Shown piece after piece: positions 47,686-56,960 of a stretch of 64,000 bases of DNA. Source of the stretch: Leptofilum sp965223525 (GTDB lineage: Bacteria; Chloroflexota; Anaerolineae; Promineifilales; Promineifilaceae); assembly GCF_965223525.1 (NCBI RefSeq), contig NZ_CBDCWX010000005.1:1736001-1800000 (forward strand), read 5' to 3'. How positions within the stretch are numbered: the stretch's first letter is position 1; each line of letters starts with the position of its first letter. The notes under the pieces are model-generated. The model saw nothing but the letters and a program-made list of their open reading frames with translations. It was not told where the DNA came from and ran no database searches. Position numbers and translations under genes: made by a program.

Positions 47686-49737
47686 ATGGCAAAAGAAACG
47701 CACAAAAGAGATGTTTATTTGGAAGATATTCCGCTGGACGAAGCGCGGGCAGCTTTTCAGGCAGCATTGGCGGCGGCGGGCTGGTGGCAGCCATTAGAAG
47801 CAGAAGAAATTCCTGTAGCCCAGGCAAACGGCCGTATCACCGCCACCGCTATCTGGGCAAAACTCTCCTCACCTCATTACCACGCCAGTGCGATGGATGG
47901 GTACGCATTGCGAGCCAGTGACAGCGAAGGTGCCACCGAAACCCAGCCGCTCCACTTTACATTGGTGGAAGATTGGGACAGTATCCCCAGCGAGCCACGC
48001 CCAATCCGCCTTGTGAACACGGGCCACCCACTACCGCCATGGGCCAACGCCGTGGTGATGATTGAACATACTCAGCAGGTGGAACTGGCAAACGGCCGTC
48101 TCGGAATCGAAATTCGCGCTAGTTTGCCTCCCTGGAACCATGTGCGCCCAATGGGGGAAGATATGGTGGCTACCGAACTGGTACTGCCCGCCAACCACAA
48201 GCTGCGCCCGGTGGATTTGGGCGCGTTGGCCGGGTCTGGTCACGCCACGGTTTCTGTTTACCGACAGCCCCGCGTGGCCGTCATTCCCACTGGTTCCGAG
48301 CTGGTTTCCGCAGAAAACGTGGCCGAGAGCGGCATTCAGCCAGGGCAGATTATTGAGTACAACAGCATGGTGCTAGCAGCACAGGTGGCCGAGTGGGGCG
48401 GACTGCCCACCCGCTGGCCCATTGTGCCAGATGAATTTGAAGCGATTCAAACGGCCGTGCGCCTGGCTGCACAACATCACGATCTCATCCTGCTCAACGC
48501 TGGCTCCTCCGCCGGTAGCGAGGATTACACGGCACACGTTGTGCAGTCGCTGGGGCAGCTTTTAGTGCATGGCGTTGCCGTGCGGCCAGGGCATCCGGTT
48601 ATTTTGGGTATGTTGGAGATTGGAGACTGGAGACTGGAGACTAATGAGCAATCTCCAATCTCCAATCTCCAATCTCTAGTCCCAATAATTGGCGTCCCCG
48701 GTTACCCTGTTAGTGCCGCCCTGACCGGCGAAATCTTCGTGGAACCACTTTTGGCACGATGGCAAGGGCAACGGCCGTACCAACCGCTGACTATCCAAGC
48801 TACGCTTACCCGCAAGGTGAACTCACACACGGGAGATGATGATTTTGTGCGGGTGGCGGCGGGGGAAGTGAACGGCCGTTACGTCACCACACCGATTAGC
48901 CGAGGAGCCGGGGTTATTACTTCGCTGGTGCGGGCTGATGGCATTGTGCGAATTCCCCGCTTTAGCGAAGGAGCCGAGGCGGGCAGCGATGTAACCGTGC
49001 ATTTGTACCGGGATGCCCGCGACCTGGCGCGAACCATTCTGGCCATCGGCAGCCACGATCTCACACTCGATCTCATTGCCCAATTTTTGGCAGAGCGTAG
49101 CGGCACGCGGCTGGCCTCCGCTAACGTGGGCAGTTTGGGTGGATTGGTGGCTCTGCGCCGTGGCGAATGCCATCTGGCAGGTAGCCATCTGCTAGACCCT
49201 GAAACAGGCACCTATAACCAAAGCTACGTCCATCGCTATCTGCCCAACGAAGACGTGGTGCTGCTGACGCTGGTGGGGCGGGAGCAAGGCTGGCTGGTTC
49301 CACCAGGCAATCCCAAAAATATTCAGGGTTGGGAAGCAGCCGCACGAGAGGATGTGCAGTTGGTAAACAGGCAGCGTGGCGCGGGCACGCGGGTGCTGCT
49401 GGATTATCAACTAGGTAAATTGGGCATCCAGCCAGAACAGGTGCGTGGCTACGGCCGTGAGGAGTACACGCATTTGGCGGTGGCGGCGGCGGTTGCCTCT
49501 GGCACGGCCGATTTTGGCTTGGGCATTCGGGCAGCAGCGCGGGCGCTCAAGCTGGATTTTGTGCCACTGGCGCACGAGCAGTACGATCTGGTGATGACCC
49601 ACCAAACGTACGAGAGTGACCGGATACGGCCGTTGCTAGACTTGCTGCAAAATGATGAATTTAGAACGGCCGTTGCCGCCCTGCCAGGTTACGATGTTTC
49701 GGTGATGGGGCAGGTGGTGGAAATAATCGGCCGTTAG
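47686..49737 (+). CDS. moeA: Molybdopterin molybdenumtransferase (MoeA) fused to a periplasmic-binding-like domain
   Basis: A 683-residue fusion. Residues about 10-440 are MoeA, which inserts molybdate (or tungstate) into molybdopterin-AMP: family motifs HYHASAMDGYALRA, RLVNTGHPLPPWANAVV, GSELV, LLNAGSSAGSEDY and IGVPGYPVSAALTGEIF. The remainder (about 445-683) is a PBP_like domain (DLTLDLIAQFLAERSG, VLLTLVGREQGWLVPPGN, THQTYESDRIRPLLDLL) often fused to MoeA in this phylum and archaea. Within MoeA, about 22 extra residues (LEIGDWRLETNEQS and onward) are encoded by an intergenic repeat inserted in frame. ATG 47686 is used. It matches the tupABC transporter in function. Confidence 0.93.
   Translation: MAKETHKRDVYLEDIPLDEARAAFQAALAAAGWWQPLEAEEIPVAQANGRITATAIWAKLSSPHYHASAMDGYALRASDSEGATETQPLHFTLVEDWDSIPSEPRPIRLVNTGHPLPPWANAVVMIEHTQQVELANGRLGIEIRASLPPWNHVRPMGEDMVATELVLPANHKLRPVDLGALAGSGHATVSVYRQPRVAVIPTGSELVSAENVAESGIQPGQIIEYNSMVLAAQVAEWGGLPTRWPIVPDEFEAIQTAVRLAAQHHDLILLNAGSSAGSEDYTAHVVQSLGQLLVHGVAVRPGHPVILGMLEIGDWRLETNEQSPISNLQSLVPIIGVPGYPVSAALTGEIFVEPLLARWQGQRPYQPLTIQATLTRKVNSHTGDDDFVRVAAGEVNGRYVTTPISRGAGVITSLVRADGIVRIPRFSEGAEAGSDVTVHLYRDARDLARTILAIGSHDLTLDLIAQFLAERSGTRLASANVGSLGGLVALRRGECHLAGSHLLDPETGTYNQSYVHRYLPNEDVVLLTLVGREQGWLVPPGNPKNIQGWEAAAREDVQLVNRQRGAGTRVLLDYQLGKLGIQPEQVRGYGREEYTHLAVAAAVASGTADFGLGIRAAARALKLDFVPLAHEQYDLVMTHQTYESDRIRPLLDLLQNDEFRTAVAALPGYDVSVMGQVVEIIGR
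48613..48681. repeat. Family A inverted repeat inserted in frame within moeA
   Basis: GGAGATTGGAGACTGGAGAC is followed by CAATCTCCAATCTCCAATC. These units match the intergenic family A copies, but here they keep the moeA frame open and add about 22 residues just before the VPGYPVSA motif. Confidence 0.85.
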
Positions 49738-49800
49738 CCCACCTGACAGGTTCCCATGTTGAAATAATCGCTGCAAATTTATAAACCACAGGAGTTGCAA

Positions 49801-50736
49801 ATGTCACTTTCCTTTATTGCAGATTTACATAATCACACAACCGCCTCCGACGGCGAATACAGCCCCACCGAACTGGTGCAGGCGGGCAAAGCGTTGGGCC
49901 TGCAAGCGATTGGCGTAACCGACCATGATACGCTCAACGGGCTTGATGAAGCGTTAGCTACTGGCAAAGAGCTAGGCATTCGGGTGGTGCCTGGGGTAGA
50001 GGTATCGTTGCGGTTTAGACGGCCGTATTTCACCGGCACTCTCCACTACTTGCTCTACATCCCCTACGACCTTTTGCAAGATGATGAATTTCGCCAAATG
50101 GCCACCGAGATTTTCCGCCAGGGACGGGGAGCTGGATTAGTCCGTGCCCGCGTGCAGGCCATCAATGCCGAATTTGGCCCCAACGGCAACCAGCCGCTGC
50201 TCAAGCAAGCCCTTACCGCCGAAGAAATTGAGGCACTCGCTGTCAATGTATCTCGCCGTCACTTTGCCGTGGCCCTCAAAGAAAATCACGGGCTAGACAA
50301 AGAACAGGTGAATATGCTTATTGGCAACGACAGCGTAGCCTACGTGCCATCCGGCATTGACCCCAAACAGCTAACGCCTTTGCTAAAGAAATATCCGCAA
50401 CTGGTACGCATTTTTGCCCACCCGGCGGCCGGTTCTTTCCCAGGCAAAAGCCTCTACAATGAAGTTCTCCCTGACATCGAAGTTGTCGAAATTTTGATGC
50501 CTGAATTTCTGGATGACGATCTGTTGGGTCTGGACGGACTGGAAGTAGAGTATCCGGGTCACGCGCCGGAGCATCGCAAACTGATGGCTGCGTGGGCCGA
50601 AAAGTATGGCCTTATTACCAGCGGCGGCTCCGACTGCCATGACCGGGTGGATCGGCCGTTGGGCGTGGCGGGCGTTTCGCGGGCAGAGCTGAACACATTG
50701 TTAGCCCGGCTGCTGCAACCCGAAGCCACGCGCTAA
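49801..50736 (+). CDS. PHP-domain phosphoesterase
   Basis: A 311-residue PHP protein. Metal-binding motifs: FIADLHNHTTASDGEYSP, GVTDHDTLNG, VVPGVEVS, FAHPAAG and, near the end, TSGGSDCHD. It hydrolyses a phosphoester (3',5'-nucleotide bisphosphate or similar) using a three-metal centre. All expected His/Asp/Glu positions are seen. CAGGAG stands upstream of ATG 49801; the TTG at 49795 overlaps it. It follows moeA and may share its transcript. Confidence 0.9.
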   Translation: MSLSFIADLHNHTTASDGEYSPTELVQAGKALGLQAIGVTDHDTLNGLDEALATGKELGIRVVPGVEVSLRFRRPYFTGTLHYLLYIPYDLLQDDEFRQMATEIFRQGRGAGLVRARVQAINAEFGPNGNQPLLKQALTAEEIEALAVNVSRRHFAVALKENHGLDKEQVNMLIGNDSVAYVPSGIDPKQLTPLLKKYPQLVRIFAHPAAGSFPGKSLYNEVLPDIEVVEILMPEFLDDDLLGLDGLEVEYPGHAPEHRKLMAAWAEKYGLITSGGSDCHDRVDRPLGVAGVSRAELNTLLARLLQPEATR

Positions 50737-50762
50737 ACAAAGAACGGTCATACAGGCGATAT

Positions 50763-50794
50763 AAGCCCATCCAGCAACCTGGATGGGCTTTTTT
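50763..50794 (+). terminator. Intrinsic terminator after the PHP gene
   Basis: AAGCCCATCCA, six-base loop, TGGATGGGCTT and a T run: an 11-bp perfect stem. Confidence 0.9.
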
Positions 50795-50987
50795 ACGCAA
50801 TTTTTATGCTTTTGGGACCAAATTGCTATGACTACTATGTGATATACGATCCCGGCAGTGCCTCCTACAATTAGTTGAACTTACGTTGAACTAGGTGGAA
50901 CGGGTCAATAGTGACGCAACCTTCATAAAATTAATCTGCGTCAAAACGGCCGTTTCCACCCATCAAGCAAAATTTAGGAAGGCATTT

Positions 50988-53900
50988 ATGTTGCAATTGC
51001 AGCGTCTATTTCATCTAATAAGTCAACAAACGGCACTCTTTACTCAGCGCTACTTTTCCCATAACCAAACCATTGGCAATCAATCGTCCAAAATTCGCAA
51101 AATGGTTATTTTGGCTGTTGTGCTCACTTTGTTTATGCCAATGACTGTTTTCGCGGCGGCCCCTGTATTTACAGCCAATGGGCCGTTCACCATTACAGAA
51201 AACAGCTCAACAGGAACCTTTGTAGGGCAAGTGGTAGCCACCGATGCGACCACCTACGCCATTACAGCCGGTAATGGGACGGGCGGCGGTGCGTTTACCA
51301 TAGATAACAGCGGTATCATCAATGTTGCCGACGGAACGCAACTTGATTTCGAAGTGACCCCCCAATTTTCATTAACCGTTGCAGCAACCAATACAGATGG
51401 CACAACTTCTACAACAGTCATAGTTAATATACAAAATGTCAATGATTCACCACAAATGGATCAGGCTTCTTACGAATTTGCAACTGATGAAAATTTGCCC
51501 AATGGTAGCTTGGTAGGAACTGTCTCCGCCACAGATAGCGATCCGGGCGACAATATCGTTTACATGATTTTACCTGGCCCCGTTACTGCTTTTGCGATTG
51601 ATAGTGATGATGGTGAAATAAGAATCGTGGACGCAAACCAAATTGATTTTGAGTCGGGTACGACCATGTATACCATTTATGTGTTAGCCAGTGATGGTGG
51701 TTTGTTTGACATGGCACCTGTTGAAATTACGATTAACGATGCGAATGATGCACCTGTTGCGGTAGATGACGGCACGTATAATGCGACAGAAGATACATTG
51801 CTGAATGTCAGCATAACGGCTAATGGTGTGTTGGCCAATGATACTGACCAGGATCAGAACCCGGTTGATGTGTTAACGGCCGTACTGGATACGCAAGCAG
51901 CTAACGGAACAGTGAACCTAAATGCTGATGGTACGTTTACCTATATGCCGGATTCTCAGTTTGACGGTACAGATACGTTCACCTACCATGCGAATGACGG
52001 CTCTGACGACTCCAATATTGCTACAGTGACCATCAGCGTTTCTGGTACCAATGACGACCCCACTGCCAACGACGACACATACGCAACCGACGAAGATACA
52101 GTGTATACCGTGTCTCTTCCTGCGGATGGCTTGCTTGACAACGATACAGACCCAGAAAATGATTCTCTGTCCGTTACAGCTTCTGACGCCACAAGTTCAA
52201 TGGGAGCGGCCGTTTCGGTCAATTCTGATGGCACTTTCAGTTATGATCCAACTGGTTCAGCCACCATTCAAGCCCTTGATGCAGGCGATAACACGGCAGA
52301 CACTTTTGATTACACAATATCCGATGGTGACACAGGAACAGATACCGGAACTGTCACAATTAACCTAACTGGTGTGAATGACGCTCCTGTTTCAACAAAT
52401 GATGGCGCTTATAATGCTACCGAAGATGTGCAACTGAATGTTAATAGAGCCGCTGGCGTGTTGGTCAACGATACTGATGTAGATGCGGATGATATAGGAA
52501 ACCTGACGGCCGTAGTGAACACAACAACCAGCAATGGAACCTTGACCCTTAACGCCGATGGCAGTTTCACCTACATGCCCAATACCAATTATAATGGCTC
52601 AGACTCCTTCACCTATTTTGCCAACGATGGAACAGTTAATTCCGGCAGTGCTACGGTAACAATCAACATCGCCAGTCAGAATGATGATCCCAACGCGATA
52701 GACGATGGCTACACCGTTGATGAAAATTCCAGCAACAACACGCTGACGGTGTTGAGCAACGACACCAACCCCGACGACGGCGAGACATTAACGATTACTG
52801 CCGTTGGCGCAACCAGCAACGGCGGGACGGCCGTCAACAACTCACCCACCATTACATATACACCAGCGCCGGGCTATGTAGGCCAGGAAACGTTCACTTA
52901 CACCATTTCAGATGGCAACGGCCGTACCGACACAGCCACCGTCACCATCACCGTAAATGACGTAAATGAGGCGCCCATTATCACAGAAGGCACATCCACC
53001 AGCGTAATAATGGATGAGGACGCCAGCCCAACCGCCTTTAGCCTGACGCTCAATGCAACGGATGGCGATGGTGACACCATTACCTGGAGCATTCAGAGCC
53101 AGGGAACCATTGGCACGGCCAGCGCCAGCGGCACAGGGGCATCCAAAGCAATTGGATACACGCCCAATGCCAATATGAATGGTTCCGACTCCTTTGTGGT
53201 GCGCGTTAGCGACGGGCGTGGCGGCATGGATGACATCACCGTTAATGTGACCATCAACGAACAAAATGATGACCCGGACGCGGTTGACGACAGCCCCAGC
53301 GTGAATGAGCAAAGCAGCGACAACTCACTGTACCCATTGGTGAACGATTCAATCTACCCAGACACGGGCGAGACGTTAACCATTACGGCCGTTGGCCCCA
53401 CAGACAACGGCGGCACGGTGGTTAATAACGGCACTAGCCTCACCTACACGCCAGACGTCGCCTTTATTGGCACAGAAACCTTTACCTACACCATCGGCGA
53501 CGGCCGGGGCGGCACAGACACCGCCACCATCAGCGTAAACGTAGATGATGTGAACTTCTCGCCAGTAATTACCGAAGGCACCACGATCAGCGTCACGATG
53601 GATGAGGATGGTAGCCCCACACCATTTAACCTAACGCTCAACGCCACCGACCCAGACGCAGACACGATTACCTGGAGCATTCAGAGCGGCGCTAGCAACG
53701 GTACGGCATCTGTAAGCGGTACAGGCACATCCAAAACAGTTAACTACACGCCCACAACCAATTACAACGGCAGCGACAGCTTCATGGTGCGAATAACAGA
53801 CGGGCAAGGGGGCGTAGATGCAATTACCGTTAATGTCACTATTGACCCAATCAATGATGACCCGACGGCCGTGGATGATACCCAAGCAACACCCCCGGAT

Positions 53901-54671
53901 ACGGCCGTTACCATCAACGTGCTAGATAACGATACCGATCCTGAAGATGATGGTTTGACAATTACGGCCGTTACCCAGGGTAGCAAAGGCAGCGTTAGCC
54001 ACAACGGCAGCACCGTCACCTACACCCCCAATCCTGGTGAAATTGGCACCGATACCTTCACCTACACCATCAGCGACGGCACGACCGGTAACGATACCGG
54101 CACAGTCACCGTGCAGCTTGGTTTGTACAAGGTGTTTATGCCCGCCATCGTCAATAACTTTGTTAGCGCCCCGGATTTGGTCGTCACCAACATCAACGCC
54201 AGCAGCGATTTGATTGAGGTAACCATCGAAAATCAGGGAACGCAAGCCACCAGCAGCGGCTTCTGGGTTGATTTTTACATTGCGCCAGACCCTATGCCAA
54301 CGCAAGCCAATGAACAATGGTCAGACGTGGCGGCCGAAGGCATTGTGTGGGGTGTAGATGTGGCCATTCCCGCTGGCGGCTCACTAACGTTGAGCTATAG
54401 CACGGCCCCTGGCGCACTCAATCTGTACTACTCAGAGGCAGACAGCAGCTACAGCGGCAATCTGCCAGACGGCACCTCGGTCTATGCCCAAGTAGACTCT
54501 GCCCACCTGGGCACTACCTACGGCGGGGTGCTGGAAACGCACGAAATTTTGGGCGAAATTTATAACAACGTAAGCGCAGAATTTATCGTTGGCACAGCTT
54601 TGCCACCAACGGGGGACGACGAGGCGGCAGCTCAATTTATTGGGCAGCCATTGGCCTTGCCCCTGCGCTAA
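50988..54671 (+). CDS. Giant secreted repeat protein (cadherin/VCBS/Big-like tandem domains)
   Basis: A 1227-residue exported protein. The first 60 residues hold a long signal with a hydrophobic core (MVILAVVLTLFMPMTVFAAA). Two cadherin-like domains follow (about 65-265: FTITENSSTGTFVGQVVATD, ATDENLPNGSLVGTVSATDS). Then at least seven tandem VCBS/Big_9-type units of about 90-105 residues (LANDTDxDxx, TFTYTISDG, ADGTFTYMP) have clear Ca-binding-like DxD motifs. After KVFMPAIVNNF comes a CARDB-like domain (about 1065-1200: DLVVTNINASSDLIEVTIEN). It is probably a large adhesin. The start at 50988 follows AGGAAGG. Several repeats are nearly identical, suggesting recent duplication. Confidence 0.88.
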   Translation: MLQLQRLFHLISQQTALFTQRYFSHNQTIGNQSSKIRKMVILAVVLTLFMPMTVFAAAPVFTANGPFTITENSSTGTFVGQVVATDATTYAITAGNGTGGGAFTIDNSGIINVADGTQLDFEVTPQFSLTVAATNTDGTTSTTVIVNIQNVNDSPQMDQASYEFATDENLPNGSLVGTVSATDSDPGDNIVYMILPGPVTAFAIDSDDGEIRIVDANQIDFESGTTMYTIYVLASDGGLFDMAPVEITINDANDAPVAVDDGTYNATEDTLLNVSITANGVLANDTDQDQNPVDVLTAVLDTQAANGTVNLNADGTFTYMPDSQFDGTDTFTYHANDGSDDSNIATVTISVSGTNDDPTANDDTYATDEDTVYTVSLPADGLLDNDTDPENDSLSVTASDATSSMGAAVSVNSDGTFSYDPTGSATIQALDAGDNTADTFDYTISDGDTGTDTGTVTINLTGVNDAPVSTNDGAYNATEDVQLNVNRAAGVLVNDTDVDADDIGNLTAVVNTTTSNGTLTLNADGSFTYMPNTNYNGSDSFTYFANDGTVNSGSATVTINIASQNDDPNAIDDGYTVDENSSNNTLTVLSNDTNPDDGETLTITAVGATSNGGTAVNNSPTITYTPAPGYVGQETFTYTISDGNGRTDTATVTITVNDVNEAPIITEGTSTSVIMDEDASPTAFSLTLNATDGDGDTITWSIQSQGTIGTASASGTGASKAIGYTPNANMNGSDSFVVRVSDGRGGMDDITVNVTINEQNDDPDAVDDSPSVNEQSSDNSLYPLVNDSIYPDTGETLTITAVGPTDNGGTVVNNGTSLTYTPDVAFIGTETFTYTIGDGRGGTDTATISVNVDDVNFSPVITEGTTISVTMDEDGSPTPFNLTLNATDPDADTITWSIQSGASNGTASVSGTGTSKTVNYTPTTNYNGSDSFMVRITDGQGGVDAITVNVTIDPINDDPTAVDDTQATPPDTAVTINVLDNDTDPEDDGLTITAVTQGSKGSVSHNGSTVTYTPNPGEIGTDTFTYTISDGTTGNDTGTVTVQLGLYKVFMPAIVNNFVSAPDLVVTNINASSDLIEVTIENQGTQATSSGFWVDFYIAPDPMPTQANEQWSDVAAEGIVWGVDVAIPAGGSLTLSYSTAPGALNLYYSEADSSYSGNLPDGTSVYAQVDSAHLGTTYGGVLETHEILGEIYNNVSAEFIVGTALPPTGDDEAAAQFIGQPLALPLR

Positions 54672-54717
54672 ATCAATTTTGTAACAAATTCATCAATTTG
54701 ATGAGGGAGAATTGAAC

Positions 54718-55245
54718 ATGAAACAAGGACAGTATGGATTCAGCCGTATCGGCATTTATTATCTCATGGCCCTGCTTGGCCTGGCAGCAGTGGGTTTGCT
54801 GCTGGTGGCGGCTGGTTCAGCTACCGCCAATGGGTACGATCTGCCCCCGCGCGACGATATGCCCAACACCCCTGGCACCGACGGGACAATTGTGGCGACG
54901 GGGGAAGGAGCGCGCATTCATTTGCAGGCACACTTTAGCCAAAATTGGCCCTGGGAGAGCCTGCATTGGCAAGAAGATTTGTGGCTGAAGGTGCAGTGGC
55001 TGGATGAAGATGGTGTCTGGCAAGATGTAGCGGGTTGGCAAGGCTCGCTGGAGGCCATTCAGCAAAAAGAAGATTGGGTGGGCGTGAAGGAGTTTTGGTT
55101 TGCCGATGCCCAGCTTGGCACCGGGCCATACCGTTGGCAGATGTTTGCGGTTGATGACGGCCGTTTGCTTAAAACTAGCGATCCATTTTACTTACCTACC
55201 AAAAGCGGCGATCTCATGCCGCTGGATTTGATGCTGGAGCCATAA
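54718..55245 (+). CDS. Secreted protein of unknown function
   Basis: A 175-residue exported protein downstream of the giant surface protein. A signal helix (about 9-36, MALLGLAAVGLLLVAAGSA) is followed by a compact domain with many Trp residues (SQNWPWESLHWQEDLWLKVQ, YRWQMFAVDDGRLLKTSDPF) that may be a beta-sandwich. No family is recognised. The ATG at 54718 has GAGGGAGA upstream. It probably shares the transcript of the preceding gene, and a terminator follows. Confidence 0.7.
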   Translation: MKQGQYGFSRIGIYYLMALLGLAAVGLLLVAAGSATANGYDLPPRDDMPNTPGTDGTIVATGEGARIHLQAHFSQNWPWESLHWQEDLWLKVQWLDEDGVWQDVAGWQGSLEAIQQKEDWVGVKEFWFADAQLGTGPYRWQMFAVDDGRLLKTSDPFYLPTKSGDLMPLDLMLEP

Positions 55246-55282
55246 GATCATACTTAAAACGTGATTTACCATGGTTTTCACT

Positions 55283-55312
55283 TAGCTACAGAATTCGTTC
55301 TGTAGCTATTTT
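55283..55312 (+). terminator. Intrinsic terminator after the secreted protein
   Basis: TAGCTACAGAA, loop TTCG, TTCTGTAGCTA then TTTTG. A perfect 11-bp stem with a stable tetraloop. Confidence 0.88.
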
Positions 55313-55382
55313 GTTGCCTGCCCAACTGTTGAGTTGTGTTAAAATCACCCCTAGATTCAACATTAAGCAAAAGGGGCAACAA

Positions 55383-56240
55383 ATGACGATATTGGATGCA
55401 GAGATTGGCGTGGTGTTGGGTACGGCCGTACTGCTCTATGGGCGTGGCTGGCAACATCAGTCGCCGCATCCCGGCCGCATTCTCACCTTTGTCATTGCCA
55501 TTTTACTGCTTGTCGGTGCTTTGCTTTCACCACTGCACGGCCTGGCCGCTGGCACCTTTTCTTTCCATGTTTTGCAACGATTGCTGTTAATATCCCTTAT
55601 CCCTCTCTGCTTTCTTAGCGGGAACCCATTGCCGATTTTGCATGCTGGCTTGCCCCGGCGGGTTCAGGTTGAATTGCAGCGGCTTCCTCAAAAGGCTCCC
55701 AAATTTCATTCTGCGCTGATCGCTGTTCTGCATCCCGTGCCAGTCTGGTTTTTATTTGCCGCCACGTTTTGGCTGTGGCACGATGTGCAGCTAAATCGTT
55801 TGGTGCTGCAAAATAGCTGGCTGCATCGTTTGGAGAATGTGACGCTTTTGGGAACGGCAGTTCTCTACTGGTGGCACATTTTGGCGGCGTCCCCACGGCT
55901 GCATTTGCCAATGCCACCGCTGTGGCGGGTGGGGTATGCTGCGTTGGGTGCATCCCCTGTTAAGCTGGTGGGGCTCGTGTTGCTGTTTTCGGAAACGGCC
56001 GTTTACCAATACCCCGCTGAAATTCATTTGAACACCACCACGTTAGACATTACCGACCAAAGTTTGGGGGCTGCGCTTATCTGGATTATGGGAGGCATTG
56101 TGTTTACGTGGACGGCCGTCCTGCTCATGCGCGACTGGTTAAAAAATGAAGATGAAAAGCCTAAACTACCCGAATCTGCCTGGTCAACCAAAGAGATGAT
56201 GCTTGCCCCTGGATTTGGGAATACACCCACCTCAAAATAG
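55383..56240 (+). CDS. Cytochrome c oxidase assembly-like membrane protein (CtaG/caa3 type)
   Basis: A 285-residue membrane protein with about seven helices. Family features of the CtaG (caa3-type, not Cox11) group: LLSPLHGLAAGTFSFHVLQR, LISLIPLCFLSGNPLPIL, HDVQLNRLVLQN, WWHILAASPRLH and the Asp-Gln motif ITDQSLGAALIWIMGG. His residues in helices may bind copper. It helps build a copper-containing oxidase. The ATG at 55383 follows AGGGG; upstream starts overlap the terminator. The tail is hydrophilic. Confidence 0.82.
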   Translation: MTILDAEIGVVLGTAVLLYGRGWQHQSPHPGRILTFVIAILLLVGALLSPLHGLAAGTFSFHVLQRLLLISLIPLCFLSGNPLPILHAGLPRRVQVELQRLPQKAPKFHSALIAVLHPVPVWFLFAATFWLWHDVQLNRLVLQNSWLHRLENVTLLGTAVLYWWHILAASPRLHLPMPPLWRVGYAALGASPVKLVGLVLLFSETAVYQYPAEIHLNTTTLDITDQSLGAALIWIMGGIVFTWTAVLLMRDWLKNEDEKPKLPESAWSTKEMMLAPGFGNTPTSK

Positions 56241-56362
56241 CTTGTCAAAAACCGTCAAATCGTCTAATGTATCAACTGCTGGCAAAGAATTGAAACAGTT
56301 TGGTGGAATGCAAAACTGCTTCTCACTTTTACCTGTGCAAACCAAAGAAATGAGGATCAAAC

Positions 56363-56866
56363 ATGTCTAAGTATGAAGAGTTGATGCGAAGTTACAGCTT
56401 TGCAAGAAAATCATTTCGGGATTACGAAGAAACGTGTCGCAATTTTGCCCGCGATCTGGTTTTTGGCATGGTGGAATATTTTGAATGGCCGCAAGAGCGC
56501 GAAATAACCTACATTCCGCTTGGTGAAGAGCTAGACCCTAACAACAAATTTTATGCGCTGGCAGGAGCGATGCGTATGGACGCTGAATCCTTTTGGCATT
56601 TCGGTGTAGAGCTAAACCTGATGGAAGCCTCAGGCGCGTATCCACTCTCTTTAGTCCTCAGCTTTTTTATTAAAAAAGTAGGTTCAAACTTCATTGTTAA
56701 ACTGGGGCCAAACGGCCGTGAAATTAAAATCCCGGAAGATAAGCGGGGCGAACTGCAACCATTCTACGACGCTGTGTTTCGGCAAATTAAAGAGTTTCTG
56801 GCTAAACGGTATGTGCAGGCGTTGGCAGGTCAGGAAAAGGAATATGGCTTTATAACTTTACTGTAA
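56363..56866 (+). CDS. Protein of unknown function
   Basis: A 167-residue soluble protein. Segments: YSFARKSFRDYEETCRNFAR, REITYIPLGEELDPNNKFYA, AGAMRMDAESFWHFGVELNL, VLSFFIKKVGSNFIVKLGPN and AKRYVQALAGQEKEYGFITL. It seems an alpha/beta domain with no membrane part. I do not recognise its family. GAGGA precedes the ATG. It is separate from its neighbours. Confidence 0.65.
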   Translation: MSKYEELMRSYSFARKSFRDYEETCRNFARDLVFGMVEYFEWPQEREITYIPLGEELDPNNKFYALAGAMRMDAESFWHFGVELNLMEASGAYPLSLVLSFFIKKVGSNFIVKLGPNGREIKIPEDKRGELQPFYDAVFRQIKEFLAKRYVQALAGQEKEYGFITLL

Positions 56867-56960
56867 ATATTGGTAAGGTAAATGGCAACGGCCGTTCACC
56901 AACTCTAAAAAGTATCACACAGAAGACAGAGTAGTTCAGTTTACATGACCCAAAAAACGC

